Source of the DNA: JAJFJD01 sp965228975
GTDB taxonomy: Bacteria > Pseudomonadota > Alphaproteobacteria > UBA8366
NCBI GenBank assembly: GCA_965228975.1
Contig: OZ245851.1
Coordinates: 372,001-436,000 of the forward strand
Direction: 5' to 3'
DNA: 64,000 nucleotides
Made by a program: the position numbers and the translations under genes. This document shows, piece after piece, positions 17,493 through 25,930 of the stretch. The notes below the pieces were generated by a model that worked only from the letters and a program-made list of their open reading frames with translations, was not told where the DNA came from and made no database searches. Every line of letters begins with the position of its first letter. Position 1 is the stretch's first letter.

Positions 17493-18017
17493 CTACTCCG
17501 TCGAGAATGCTTTGGCGCCGAGCAGCTTCTGCGTCAGCAGGACGGCAACCGCATGTTCGGATTGATAGACCATGGTGCAGGCCGCATCCGCGACCTTGAT
17601 GACCTCGTCCTCGGTTTCGGCGCGCAGGCATCGGATGCCGCTCGCTTCGAGGACGGGCTGCGTCGCTTCGCCCATGGCGATCTGCCACGGATTGCCCTCG
17701 CCGAAATCGCCCCGCATGCTGACCAGGGTCAGGAACGGGAAGCGGCCGTGCTTGACCAGCGAGAAGAAGTTCACGCAGTTGCCGACGCCGCTGCTCTGCA
17801 TCATCAGCACGCCGCGCGCGCCGCCGAGATGCGCACCGGCGCACAAGGCCACGCCTTCTTCCTCGGTGGTGAGCGAGACGGAATGCACATCCGCGTCCTC
17901 GATCGATCGGTTGATCAGGGTTCTGTGTCCCGCGTCGGGGACATAGGCGAACTGCGTAACATCGTAGCTTCGCAGCAAGTCGTATAGCTCGCCCTGCCAC
18001 GCAGGTGCGTCGGCCAT
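17493..18017 (-). CDS. ThDP-dependent decarboxylase, N-terminal (PYR-domain) subunit, ComD-like
   Basis: 174 residues. The pyrimidine-binding half is recognisable: FAYVPDAGHRTLI, then the catalytic-Glu segment TTEEEGVALCAGAHLGG, then GVLMMQSSGVGNCVNFFSLV. The length and split match sulfopyruvate decarboxylase alpha chains rather than fused phosphonopyruvate decarboxylases of about 380 residues. It is translated first in a two-gene operon with a 5-base gap to the PP-domain subunit. The two halves must assemble to complete the active site at the subunit interface. Confidence 0.85.
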   Translation of the reverse strand: MADAPAWQGELYDLLRSYDVTQFAYVPDAGHRTLINRSIEDADVHSVSLTTEEEGVALCAGAHLGGARGVLMMQSSGVGNCVNFFSLVKHGRFPFLTLVSMRGDFGEGNPWQIAMGEATQPVLEASGIRCLRAETEDEVIKVADAACTMVYQSEHAVAVLLTQKLLGAKAFSTE

Positions 18018-18300
18018 GATTATCCTCCCTCGTGTCGAGCCGGACCGAGCAGCGCTGAACGCGCCGTTCCCGGCTTCTCGATTTGTCCGGCGTCTTGCAG
18101 CGACGCCCTAAATGGGATCATACCCCGGCTTTCGCGACGATTACCGCCAGCCGGCAAAGCCCGGGACACCTGACGAGCAGGCGTATTCGAGAGTACCGGT
18201 TAATCCGAGGGAGGTCCAATTTCCGGGAATCCAAAACCCCATTCCAAAATCCGCGCCGTTTTGCGACACTGCGCGCCGTCACCATAGGGAGAATGCCCTC

Positions 18301-19563
18301 ATGCCAGCGGATAGCGGCTCGAAAGACGTTCATTTTCTGGGTCTTGCACCCCGGTTTCTCGGCGGCGTGCTGGAGGTTCCCGTCTATCATATGCGGGGTG
18401 GGACCTCGACGGGCATCGTGTTGTACGAAAAACACTTGCCGGCCGATTTGGCGCTGCGCGAGGAGTTGATCCGCCGCATCATGGGCGTCCCATTGGACGG
18501 CGAAGTCGCGGGTAACCGGCAAATCACCGGACTCGGCCGCGGCATTCCGCAAAGCTGCAAGGTCTTCATCGTCGACCGGTCGGACCGCGACGACGCGGAG
18601 ATCGACAGCACCCTGGCCCAGCTCGCGCCCGACAAGGCGGCCATCGATTGGAGCGTGAATTGCGGCAACATGTCCGCGGCGTTGCCGGTCTTCGCCGGTG
18701 AGGTGGGCCTGCTGTCGCTGGAACCCGGCACGAACCGGGTGCGGATCCACAACACGAATACCGGCGTGGTCGCCCATGCCCTGGTCGAGGTGCCCGAGCC
18801 GGGCGCGCCGATGACCGCCGAAACGGAGATACCCGGCGTGATGGGCCAATGGCCGGGCGTGCAGCTCGCGCTGCTGGAGCCGGTCGGGGCCAAGACCGGC
18901 GCATTGCTGCCGACCGGCAACCCGACCGACACCGTCGACGGCATCGAAGTGTCCTGCGTCGATCTGGCCGTGCCGATGGTGATCGTCCGCGCGAGCGACC
19001 TCGGCAAGACCGCATCGGAAACGCCCGACGCGCTCGATGGCGACGCGGCGTTCAAGTCGCGCCTGCAAAAAATCTGGGTCGAGGCGGGCCAAAAGATGGA
19101 CTTGAAGAACACCGACGGCAGCCCGATGACCGAGGCGCAGTTGGCGGCGAGCGAGACCATTCCGAAGATCTGCATCGTCGCCGAGCCGTCCCAGGAGGAG
19201 GCCGACCGCGGCGCCAATATCCGCGTCCGCTATTTCACGCCGCAGGCGGGGCACAAATCGCTGGCGGTCACGGGGGGCGCCTGTCTGGCGGCGGGATGTC
19301 TCATCCCCGGAACGGTCGCGAACGCGATCGTCCAGAATGTCAGTGCGCTGGGTCCGGTGGAGCAGGATCACGTGGTCCGCATGGCGAACCCGGCCGGCCT
19401 GCTCAAGGCGACGATCACCGGGTCGATGCGGGACGGTGAGATTTCGATGCCGAGCGCGGCCTACGAGCGCAGCACGCAAATCCTGCTGCGCGGCCACACG
19501 CCGATCTACAACGCATCGCCCGCGTTGCTAGATGCGTATAAGGCGTTGGCCGCCGCGGCCTAG
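18301..19563 (+). CDS. PrpF family cis-trans isomerase / tautomerase
   Basis: 420 residues from the ATG at 18301; the open frame before it shows no family similarity. Family marks: VPVYHMRGGTSTG at the N-terminus, GIPQSCKVFIV with the expected catalytic Lys, and SVNCGNMSAALPVFA with the expected catalytic Cys. A second diaminopimelate-epimerase-like half follows. Members isomerise 2-methylaconitate (PrpF) or tautomerise 4-oxalomesaconate (GalD), so an unsaturated di- or tricarboxylate is likely. The usual RGGTSKG/RG signature is TSTG here. It is divergent from the split decarboxylase, and a joint pathway is possible. Confidence 0.8.
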   Translation: MPADSGSKDVHFLGLAPRFLGGVLEVPVYHMRGGTSTGIVLYEKHLPADLALREELIRRIMGVPLDGEVAGNRQITGLGRGIPQSCKVFIVDRSDRDDAEIDSTLAQLAPDKAAIDWSVNCGNMSAALPVFAGEVGLLSLEPGTNRVRIHNTNTGVVAHALVEVPEPGAPMTAETEIPGVMGQWPGVQLALLEPVGAKTGALLPTGNPTDTVDGIEVSCVDLAVPMVIVRASDLGKTASETPDALDGDAAFKSRLQKIWVEAGQKMDLKNTDGSPMTEAQLAASETIPKICIVAEPSQEEADRGANIRVRYFTPQAGHKSLAVTGGACLAAGCLIPGTVANAIVQNVSALGPVEQDHVVRMANPAGLLKATITGSMRDGEISMPSAAYERSTQILLRGHTPIYNASPALLDAYKALAAAA

Positions 19564-19566
19564 GCT

Positions 19567-20697
19567 CTACAGCGTCACGTAACGTTTCAGATGGTGGTTG
19601 TGGTCGCCGAACATCACGTCGATCATGGCGAGGCGCTTGAAGTAGTGGCCGATCTGCATTTCGTCGGTCATGCCCATGCCGCCGTGCAGCTGGATCGCGT
19701 TTTCGCCGATGAACTTGCCGGATTGGCCGATCTTGACCTTGGCCGCCGACACGGCTTTCTCGCGCCGGGCTTCGTCCTCGTCGTCCAATCGCAAAGTCGC
19801 GACCAGCATGCTGGAGCGTGATTCCTCACAGCCGATCAGGATATCGACCATGCGGTGCTGCAGCACCTGGAACTTGCCGATCGGCCGGCCGAACTGCTCG
19901 CGTGTCTGCAGGTAGTCGTTGGTCAGGGTCTGCATGGTGTCCATGATCCCGACCGCTTCCGCCGATAACGCCGCCATGCTGCGGCGGGCCACATCGTTCA
20001 TGAGCGAGAGGCCGCCGTCGACCGCGCCGAGCACCGCGTCGCCACCGACCTCGACATTCTCGAGGCCGACTTCGGCGGCGCGCAAGCCGTCGATGGTTTG
20101 GTAGTCGCGGACGGATACGCCATTGGCGCCGGCGTCGATGATGAACAGTGTGATGCCGTCCTTGTCGCGGGCGCCGCCGCCGGTTCGGGCCGACACGATG
20201 AACTTGTCCGCCGTTCCGCCGTGGATGACCACGCCCTTATGACCGTTCAGGATATAGCCGCTGCCGCTCTTCTTCGCCGTGCTTTCCACGTCGAACAGAT
20301 CGTAGCGCGACTGCCGTTCCGCGTAGCCGAAGGCGAGCATCAATTTGCCTTCGGCGAGGTCGGGGAGGAGCGCCGTCTTCTGCTCGTCGCTGCCGCCTTG
20401 CAGAATCAGGTTCCCGCCCATCACGGCGGTTGCGTAGTAGGGCTCGACGACGAGGCCGCGCCCGAACCCTTCCATCAGCACCATGGCTTCGACGGGGCCG
20501 CCGCCGATGCCGCCGTATTCCTCGGGTAGGGCCGCGCCCAGCCAGCCGAGTTCGGCCATGGTCGCCCAGTGATCGCGGCTGAACCCGTCCTTGCTGGCCA
20601 CCAGTTCTCGCCGTTGGCTGAGTTCGTAATTCTCGCGGACGAACCGGTCGACGCTGTCTTTCAACAGTTGTTGTTCTTCATTGAGTGAGAAATCCAT
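19567..20697 (-). CDS. Acyl-CoA dehydrogenase, small-subunit type (PimD-like)
   Basis: 376 residues. N-terminal helices (MDFSLNEEQQLLKDSVDRFV), LPEEYGGIGGGPVEA, a short beta domain, and the C-terminal AIQLHGGMGMTDEMQIGHY segment are standard for FAD-dependent acyl-CoA dehydrogenases. Length and N-terminus resemble the small subunits of heteromeric dehydrogenases such as PimD. It sits 18 bases downstream of the larger-subunit-like gene, so an alpha2beta2 enzyme with that neighbour is likely. The substrate could be a dicarboxylyl-, cyclic or branched acyl-CoA. Confidence 0.85.
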   Translation of the reverse strand: MDFSLNEEQQLLKDSVDRFVRENYELSQRRELVASKDGFSRDHWATMAELGWLGAALPEEYGGIGGGPVEAMVLMEGFGRGLVVEPYYATAVMGGNLILQGGSDEQKTALLPDLAEGKLMLAFGYAERQSRYDLFDVESTAKKSGSGYILNGHKGVVIHGGTADKFIVSARTGGGARDKDGITLFIIDAGANGVSVRDYQTIDGLRAAEVGLENVEVGGDAVLGAVDGGLSLMNDVARRSMAALSAEAVGIMDTMQTLTNDYLQTREQFGRPIGKFQVLQHRMVDILIGCEESRSSMLVATLRLDDEDEARREKAVSAAKVKIGQSGKFIGENAIQLHGGMGMTDEMQIGHYFKRLAMIDVMFGDHNHHLKRYVTL

Positions 20698-20715
20698 GGT
20701 CTGTCGTGCGTCCCC

Positions 20716-21912
20716 TCAGAGGCCAAGAACCATCTTGGCGATGATATTGCGTTGAATCTCGTTCGACCCGCCGTAGATCGACGCCTTTCGGATGTTGAAA
20801 TAATGCGAGGCCAGCGGCGCGGCGTAATCGGGGCCGACCGGTTCCTCGTTGTAGCCGTACTCCTTCGCTTCGGGCACGAAGGGCATCGCGTAATAGCCCA
20901 GCGTCTGCATCAGAAGCTGAGCGATGCGCTGCTGCAGTTCGGTGCCGCGAATTTTCAGGACATTCGCTTCCGGGCCCGGGGATTCGCCCTTGGCCGCCGA
21001 CATCAACGCCCTCAGTTCCGTGTATTCGAGCGTGTGCAGGTCGATCTCGACCTGGGCGACATCGCGTTTGAAATCTTCGTCGTCGATCAGCAGGCCGTCG
21101 CCGCAGCGTTCTTTTGCCGCGATCTCCAGCAGCTTGGCGAGCTGCGCCTTGGACGCGCCGATCCGGGCGATGCCCGACCGTTCATGACCCAGCAGGAACT
21201 TGGCGTAGGTCCAGCCCTTGTTCTCCTCGCCGACCCGGTCCGCGACCGGCACTTTCACGTCGGTGAGGAACACCGTGTTGATTTCCTGTCCGCCGTCCAA
21301 CGTGCGGATCGGGCTGACCTCGATCCCCGGCTGATGCATGTCGATCAGCAGAAACGAGATGCCTTCCTGAAATTTCACGTCGGGGTCGGTGCGGCAGAGG
21401 CAGAACATTTTGTCCGCGTAGTGCGCCATCGTCGTCCAGGTCTTGGTGCCGTTGACGATATAATGGTCGCCGTCGCGGACCGCGCGGGTCTGCAACGAGG
21501 CGAGGTCAGACCCGGAACCCGGCTCCGAATAGCCCTGACACCAGAAATCTTCCTGATTCAGAATTCGCGGCAGGTATTTCTGTTTCTGTTCGTCGCTGCC
21601 GAAGGTGTAGATCACCGGCCCGACCATTTTGAGCCCGAAGGCGATCAGCCGCGGCGCATAGGCCCGGGCGGATTCCTCGTTGAAGATATAGCGCTGGACC
21701 GGGCTCCAGTCGGTGCCGCCATGTTCCTTCGGCCATTCCGGCGCAAGCCAGCCCTGCTTGAACAGGATCGTCTGCCACCGGACGTAGTCATCCTTGCCCA
21801 ACGCAAGGCCGCCTTTCACCTTATCGCGGATATCGGTCGGCAGATTCTTTTCAAGGAACTTCCGGACGGTTTGCTGGAACTCTAGATCGGTGTCCGAAAA
21901 TTGGAGGTCCAT
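20716..21912 (-). CDS. Acyl-CoA dehydrogenase, large-subunit type (PimC-like)
   Basis: 398 residues from the ATG at 21912, which has GAGGAG 7 bases upstream; an in-frame GTG 15 bases earlier is less likely. Diagnostic segments: WCQGYSEPGSGSDLASLQTRA (FAD and substrate contact), NGTKTWTTMAHYAD, LLGHERSGIARIG and IYGGSNEIQRNIIAK. The usual medium-chain catalytic Glu position in the last motif is Gly. In the large subunits of FadE/ChsE-type heteromers the base is instead the Glu of the HER segment, which is present. It pairs with the small-subunit gene downstream and is closely similar to the next gene upstream. Confidence 0.87.
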   Translation of the reverse strand: MDLQFSDTDLEFQQTVRKFLEKNLPTDIRDKVKGGLALGKDDYVRWQTILFKQGWLAPEWPKEHGGTDWSPVQRYIFNEESARAYAPRLIAFGLKMVGPVIYTFGSDEQKQKYLPRILNQEDFWCQGYSEPGSGSDLASLQTRAVRDGDHYIVNGTKTWTTMAHYADKMFCLCRTDPDVKFQEGISFLLIDMHQPGIEVSPIRTLDGGQEINTVFLTDVKVPVADRVGEENKGWTYAKFLLGHERSGIARIGASKAQLAKLLEIAAKERCGDGLLIDDEDFKRDVAQVEIDLHTLEYTELRALMSAAKGESPGPEANVLKIRGTELQQRIAQLLMQTLGYYAMPFVPEAKEYGYNEEPVGPDYAAPLASHYFNIRKASIYGGSNEIQRNIIAKMVLGL

Positions 21913-22064
21913 AGGGGGTCTCCTCACGCGTGGTCTGATGATGCGCCATTTGGCAGGATTTCTATGCGACGGCCCCTATATCGCCCATGCTTGTGCGGTG
22001 CCGTCAAGGGAGCGCAAGATGCAATCGTGAGTTGCTGATCATGCGCAATTTTCCTGCCTATGGT

Positions 22065-23261
22065 CTACATGCCGAGAACACCCTTCGCGATGATATTGCG
22101 CTGGATTTCGTTGGTTCCGCCGACGATAGACGCCTTGCGGGTTGAGAAATAGTTTGCGCCCAGGGATGCCGAATAGTCGGGACCCACCGGCTCTTCGTTC
22201 CAACCGGCTTCCATCGCTTCAGGGATGAACGGCGCGCTGTAGTAGTCGACCGCTTGCATCAGCAGGTTGGAGATCGACTGGGCGACCTCGGTCCCCTTGA
22301 TCTTCAGGACGCTGGCCTCGGGACCGGGCGCATCGCCGCGCGCCGTCGCCATGACCGCGCGCAGTTCCGTATGCTGCAGCGAGTCGAGGTCGATTTCGAG
22401 TTGCGCGATCTTGCTCGCGAAATCCATATCGTCGATCAAACGCCCGCCGCTGGACGGTTGCAGCGCCGCGATCTCTTTCAGTTTGCCGAGTTGCGCTTTC
22501 GAATACCCGATCTTGGCGATGCCGATCCGTTCGTGGCTCAACAGGAATTTGGCATAGGTCCAGCCCTTGTTCTCCTCGCCGACGAGGTCTTCGACCGGCA
22601 CCTTCACGTCGGTCAGGTAGACCGTGTTCACATGGTGAGTTCCCTCCATCATGATGATCGGCTTTACCTCGACTCCCGGCTGGTCCATGTCGATCAGCAG
22701 GAAGGAGATACCTTCCTGGAACTTGACGTCCGGATCGGTGCGGCAGAGGCAGAACATGCGGTCGGCGAAATGCGCATGCGAGGTCCAGGTCTTGGTGCCG
22801 TTGACGATGTAATGGTCGCCGTCGCGGACTGCGCGGGTTTGCAGCGAGGCGAGGTCCGATCCCGATCCGGGTTCCGAATACCCCTGGCACCAGATGTCGT
22901 CGCTGTTGATGATCCGCGGCAGGTATTTCTTCTTCTGTTCGTCCGTGCCGAAGGTGTAGATGACGGGGCCGACCATGCGAACCCCTTGGTTGATCAGCAA
23001 CGGGGCATAGGCGCGGGTTAACTCCTCGGTCAGGATATAACGTTGGACCGGCGTCAGCGGGGAGCCGCCGTACTCTTCCGGCCATTCGGGGACCAGCCAT
23101 CCCTTGCTTGCGAGAATCCGCATCCAGCGGACATAATCCTCGCGCCGCATCTTCAGGCCCATCTTCATCTTTTCCTGGATATCGGCCGGCAGGCCGTCGG
23201 GGATGAAATCCCGAACCTCCCGCTGGAAGGCCCGGTCCTGTTCCGAGAATTTCAGATCCAC
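22065..23261 (-). CDS. Acyl-CoA dehydrogenase, large-subunit type, paralogue
   Basis: 398 residues if started at the GTG at 23261, which has GGGAG about 8 bases upstream and gives an N-terminus (MDLKFSEQDRAF) parallel to the neighbouring paralogue. A TTG 21 bases further up is possible. It shares long identical stretches with the dehydrogenase at 20716, including DLASLQTRAVRDGDHYIVNG and RTDPDVKFQEGISFLLID, so the pair arose by tandem duplication. LLSHERIGIAKIG supplies the likely catalytic Glu, and IVGGTNEIQR has Gly at the alternative position. It has no small subunit of its own nearby. Confidence 0.87.
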   Translation of the reverse strand: MDLKFSEQDRAFQREVRDFIPDGLPADIQEKMKMGLKMRREDYVRWMRILASKGWLVPEWPEEYGGSPLTPVQRYILTEELTRAYAPLLINQGVRMVGPVIYTFGTDEQKKKYLPRIINSDDIWCQGYSEPGSGSDLASLQTRAVRDGDHYIVNGTKTWTSHAHFADRMFCLCRTDPDVKFQEGISFLLIDMDQPGVEVKPIIMMEGTHHVNTVYLTDVKVPVEDLVGEENKGWTYAKFLLSHERIGIAKIGYSKAQLGKLKEIAALQPSSGGRLIDDMDFASKIAQLEIDLDSLQHTELRAVMATARGDAPGPEASVLKIKGTEVAQSISNLLMQAVDYYSAPFIPEAMEAGWNEEPVGPDYSASLGANYFSTRKASIVGGTNEIQRNIIAKGVLGM

Positions 23262-23455
23262 GATTTTTCTCCCACAGAACAACGTATTCCGTCGTTCGTA
23301 TCAATTCAAACGAAGGCCGGTCATCGTTCCCATCTTTCAATGGGATGGCCGCTTGCCGTCCTTTCGGTGATGCTACAAGTTGTAAGGACACTCTATCAGA
23401 CAGTCGGGCATCGTGCAGAACCCGTCGCAGGATTACACCGAGTGAGGAGACGCCG

Positions 23456-24631
23456 ATGGGATACGACGCCCCGTATAAGGGTCTGAAAGTGGTTGACCTG
23501 AGCCAAGGGGTCGCCGGGCCGTATACCGGAATGCTGATGGCACAGTACGGCGCCGACGTCATCAAGGTGGAACCGCATGAAGGCGATTGGGGCCGCCGCA
23601 TTTCCCGGAGTTTCGATGGCCATTCCGCCTATTCCGTTCCATCGAATCTCGGCAAGCGCAGTATCGCGCTGGATTTGAAGTCTCAGGACGGCAAGGACAT
23701 CGTCTATCGTCTGCTCCAGGACGCGGATCTGTTCATCGAAGGCTTTCGGCCCGGCGTCGCGGCGCGGCTGGGCGTCGGCTACGAAGCGGTTGCCGCCGCC
23801 AATCCGGATATCCTGTATCTCTCGATCTCCGGTTTCGGGCAGGACGGCCCGATGCGGGACCGGCCGGCGATGGACCCGGTGTTGCAGGCCTTCAGCGGCC
23901 TGATGTCGGTGAACAAGGGACCCACCGGCGTGCCGCAGCGGTTCGGCGTGATCGTGTGCGACATGGCGACGGCGCTCTATGCCTTCCAGGCGGTCGCCGT
24001 CTCGCTCTATGCGCGGCGCGACGCGCGGGAAGGCCGCTACATCCAGGCTAATTTGATGCAGGCCGCCGGGTGCTTTCAGTCGATCCGCATGCTGTTGAAC
24101 TACATGGAGGGCGGCAAGATGGTGCCGGGCCGGGTGCCGTCGGCGATCTTCCCGACCAAGGACGGATGGGTCCTCATCCTGGTGTTTAAGGAGGAGGAAT
24201 TCCCCGCCCTCTGCGAGATCATCGGTGAGCCGGCGCTGGCCGAAGACCCACGGTTCATCGACAATACGGCGCGGATCGCGAACGAGGCCGACCTTGTGCC
24301 GTTGCTGAACGAGGCGTGCGGCAGGATCGATAGCGAGACGCTTTGTGCCGGTCTCGCCGGGGCCCGTATCATGCACGAGAAGGTCAACGAGTTTGCCGAC
24401 TTCCTCAAGCACCCGCAGGTCGAGGCAACGGGTCTGGTCTCTTGGTTGGAACATCCGGGCATGGGGCGCATTCCCATTCCGAACGTACCGGGATTACAGG
24501 TGCTGGCGGATGGCGCGCCGCTCGCCCTGGCGCCGGGTATCGGGCAACACACGCGCCAAATTCTCGGCGCGCATGGCTACGCCGATCCGGAAATTGACGC
24601 TTTTGTCGACCGGGGTGTGATCGCAATCTGA
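23456..24631 (+). CDS. CaiB/BaiF family (class III) CoA-transferase
   Basis: 391 residues from the ATG at 23456, preceded by GAGGAG. Family marks: VVDLSQGVAGPYTGMLMAQY, GADVIKVEPHEGDWGR, the SNLGKRSIALDLKS segment, the YLSISGFGQDGPM motif, and the CDMATALYAFQ segment with the expected catalytic Asp. Class III enzymes move CoA between carboxylic acids by an Asp-CoA anhydride/thioester mechanism. Next to three acyl-CoA dehydrogenases it probably activates the acid that they then oxidise. Divergent from the dehydrogenase operon. Confidence 0.88.
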   Translation: MGYDAPYKGLKVVDLSQGVAGPYTGMLMAQYGADVIKVEPHEGDWGRRISRSFDGHSAYSVPSNLGKRSIALDLKSQDGKDIVYRLLQDADLFIEGFRPGVAARLGVGYEAVAAANPDILYLSISGFGQDGPMRDRPAMDPVLQAFSGLMSVNKGPTGVPQRFGVIVCDMATALYAFQAVAVSLYARRDAREGRYIQANLMQAAGCFQSIRMLLNYMEGGKMVPGRVPSAIFPTKDGWVLILVFKEEEFPALCEIIGEPALAEDPRFIDNTARIANEADLVPLLNEACGRIDSETLCAGLAGARIMHEKVNEFADFLKHPQVEATGLVSWLEHPGMGRIPIPNVPGLQVLADGAPLALAPGIGQHTRQILGAHGYADPEIDAFVDRGVIAI

Positions 24632-24653
24632 ACGCCCGCGCATCCGGTTGGAG

Positions 24654-24809
24654 TCATTCCCCCGACTTTCGCGCAAATTTTTCGACCAGCTCGGCTGTCG
24701 ATTCCAAGAAAACCGCCGCGTCTTGCGACCGAGCTTCGTCGGCGATCGCCCGAAGCTGTTCGGCGACGCCGATAAGCCGATCTTCGAGCCTGCCTTCCAT
24801 TTGTATCAT
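24654..24809 (-). CDS. Possible 51-residue helical protein
   Basis: A short frame beginning MIQMEGRLEDRLIGVAEQLR and ending EKFARKSGE. It is charged and amphipathic, with no Cys and no hydrophobic core helix, so it would be a small soluble helical hairpin. CAGG lies just before the ATG at 24809, and a second in-frame ATG lies at 24800. The stop is 22 bases from the convergent CoA-transferase stop. An AT-rich region with a palindrome lies upstream. I recognise no family. Confidence 0.4.
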   Translation of the reverse strand: MIQMEGRLEDRLIGVAEQLRAIADEARSQDAAVFLESTAELVEKFARKSGE

Positions 24810-24863
24810 TAACCTGGACTCCACAAATCCAGAAATAACGATAACAATAATCCAAGTATATTG

Positions 24864-24887
24864 AAGTAATATTACAGGTTATTACTT
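24864..24887. promoter_or_regulatory. 8-bp palindrome in AT-rich divergent region
   Basis: AAGTAATA (24864-24871) is the exact reverse complement of TATTACTT (24880-24887), with an 8-base spacer, in a locally AT-rich patch between the short ORF on the minus strand and the oxygenase gene on the plus strand. It looks like an operator for a dimeric regulator (inference). Confidence 0.4.
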
Positions 24888-25065
24888 TATTGAGAGACTG
24901 ATTTGGAATTGTTCTCGGGTAAAATTTGCAGCTCGTGCGAATATTACCCGAAGAAGTCTAACCGCGTTTTGGGTTGCGGAACTGCGGCCCCTGGCGATGT
25001 GGAAATTTTGCCGTTAGGATCGCGGCACCGAAGTCATTACCGAGGAACAGCATCGGCAGGGCGGT

Positions 25066-25647
25066 TTGGCGGAAAGAAATCTAAGCGAATTCGTTCGCGT
25101 CTATGACGGCGTGTTGAGCGACGCACTGTGCGACGAAGTCGTGCGCCGCTTCGAGGAAGATACCGCAAATCATTCGGGGCCGGGCGGCGTGCCGCTTGGG
25201 ACGGCGCATGCCGACGCACGATCCAGTTGGACGGAATTGAATATCCAATCGCTGGATCATTGGGGCGACGTTCTTAGCCAATTGCTGCCGGCGACAACTC
25301 GGTTTTCGGAGCGCTATGCGGAAGACTGTCAGGTCTGGTTCCCGTCGCGCGCCAAGCTTGAGGATTACCGGATCAAGCGCTACCAGCCCGATCCCGGCGA
25401 TCAGTTCCACCCGCATGTGGATATCGATTGTCTCGATCACGCGAAGCGGTTTCTGGTTCTGTTTTGGTATTTGACCGATGTGGACGAGGGCGGGGAGACC
25501 TTTTTCAACGATCTCGATTATGGGGTTAAACCGAAGAAGGGCCGTATGCTCATGTTCCCGCCGTTTTGGATGTATCCGCATACGGGTGTACGTCCCGTTT
25601 CCGGTACAAAATACATTCTCGGGACATATCTCAATTTCGCTGAGTAG
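25066..25647 (+). CDS. Prolyl 4-hydroxylase-like Fe(II)/2-oxoglutarate oxygenase
   Basis: 193 residues. It starts at a TTG with AGGGCGG close upstream, and there is no in-frame ATG before the fold begins. The P4Hc fold is clear. His117 and Asp119 in FHPHVDID and His172 in YPHTGVRPV form the iron triad, and Lys182 in SGTKYILGTY should bind 2-oxoglutarate. DVDEGGETFFNDLDYGVKPKKGRMLMFPP is the typical core. Such small bacterial enzymes hydroxylate prolyl residues in proteins or peptides; the target is unknown. It stands alone between an AT-rich region and a histidine kinase gene. Confidence 0.85.
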   Translation: MAERNLSEFVRVYDGVLSDALCDEVVRRFEEDTANHSGPGGVPLGTAHADARSSWTELNIQSLDHWGDVLSQLLPATTRFSERYAEDCQVWFPSRAKLEDYRIKRYQPDPGDQFHPHVDIDCLDHAKRFLVLFWYLTDVDEGGETFFNDLDYGVKPKKGRMLMFPPFWMYPHTGVRPVSGTKYILGTYLNFAE

Positions 25648-25930
25648 CGGGTAGTAACGAGTCCACAAGTTAAACCGTCGGTAGCGATGCGGATTGCGAC
25701 CGGGTTTTCGGCCGGCATCTGTCGCCGAAGCGCTCAGATTCGTCATGCAGGAAAGATCATGGTCGATTCAGGGGCTTACCGTGCATGATTTCAATCGGAG
25801 ACAGCGATTTCGGTTTGGTTGTTCGCATGGTGATTGCATTTAACCCTTTGAATTAACGGAATTTAAACCTGCCGAAGTCACCCTCTGAGTGGGCTGGATC
25901 ACCGGCCATCAGTCATCATGAACGGAAACC
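25648..25930. other. Intergenic region upstream of the histidine kinase
   Basis: 283 bases without a convincing gene. An AT-rich patch (about 25840-25870, with repeated TTTAA/TTAAA runs) could hold the kinase promoter, but I cannot place -35 and -10 boxes with confidence. Confidence 0.35.

Noticed and set aside
17488..18000. Upstream extension of the PP-domain decarboxylase frame
   Set aside because: It runs through the partner subunit in another frame and yields an Arg-rich sequence; the true start is the ATG at 17487.
18118..19497. Open frame of 459 codons antisense to the PrpF gene
   Set aside because: No motif, no ribosome site; the sense strand is a clear PrpF protein.
24903..25106. 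67-codon frame with a CSSC motif before the prolyl-hydroxylase gene
   Set aside because: No ribosome site, low-complexity basic tail, and it overlaps the oxygenase start.
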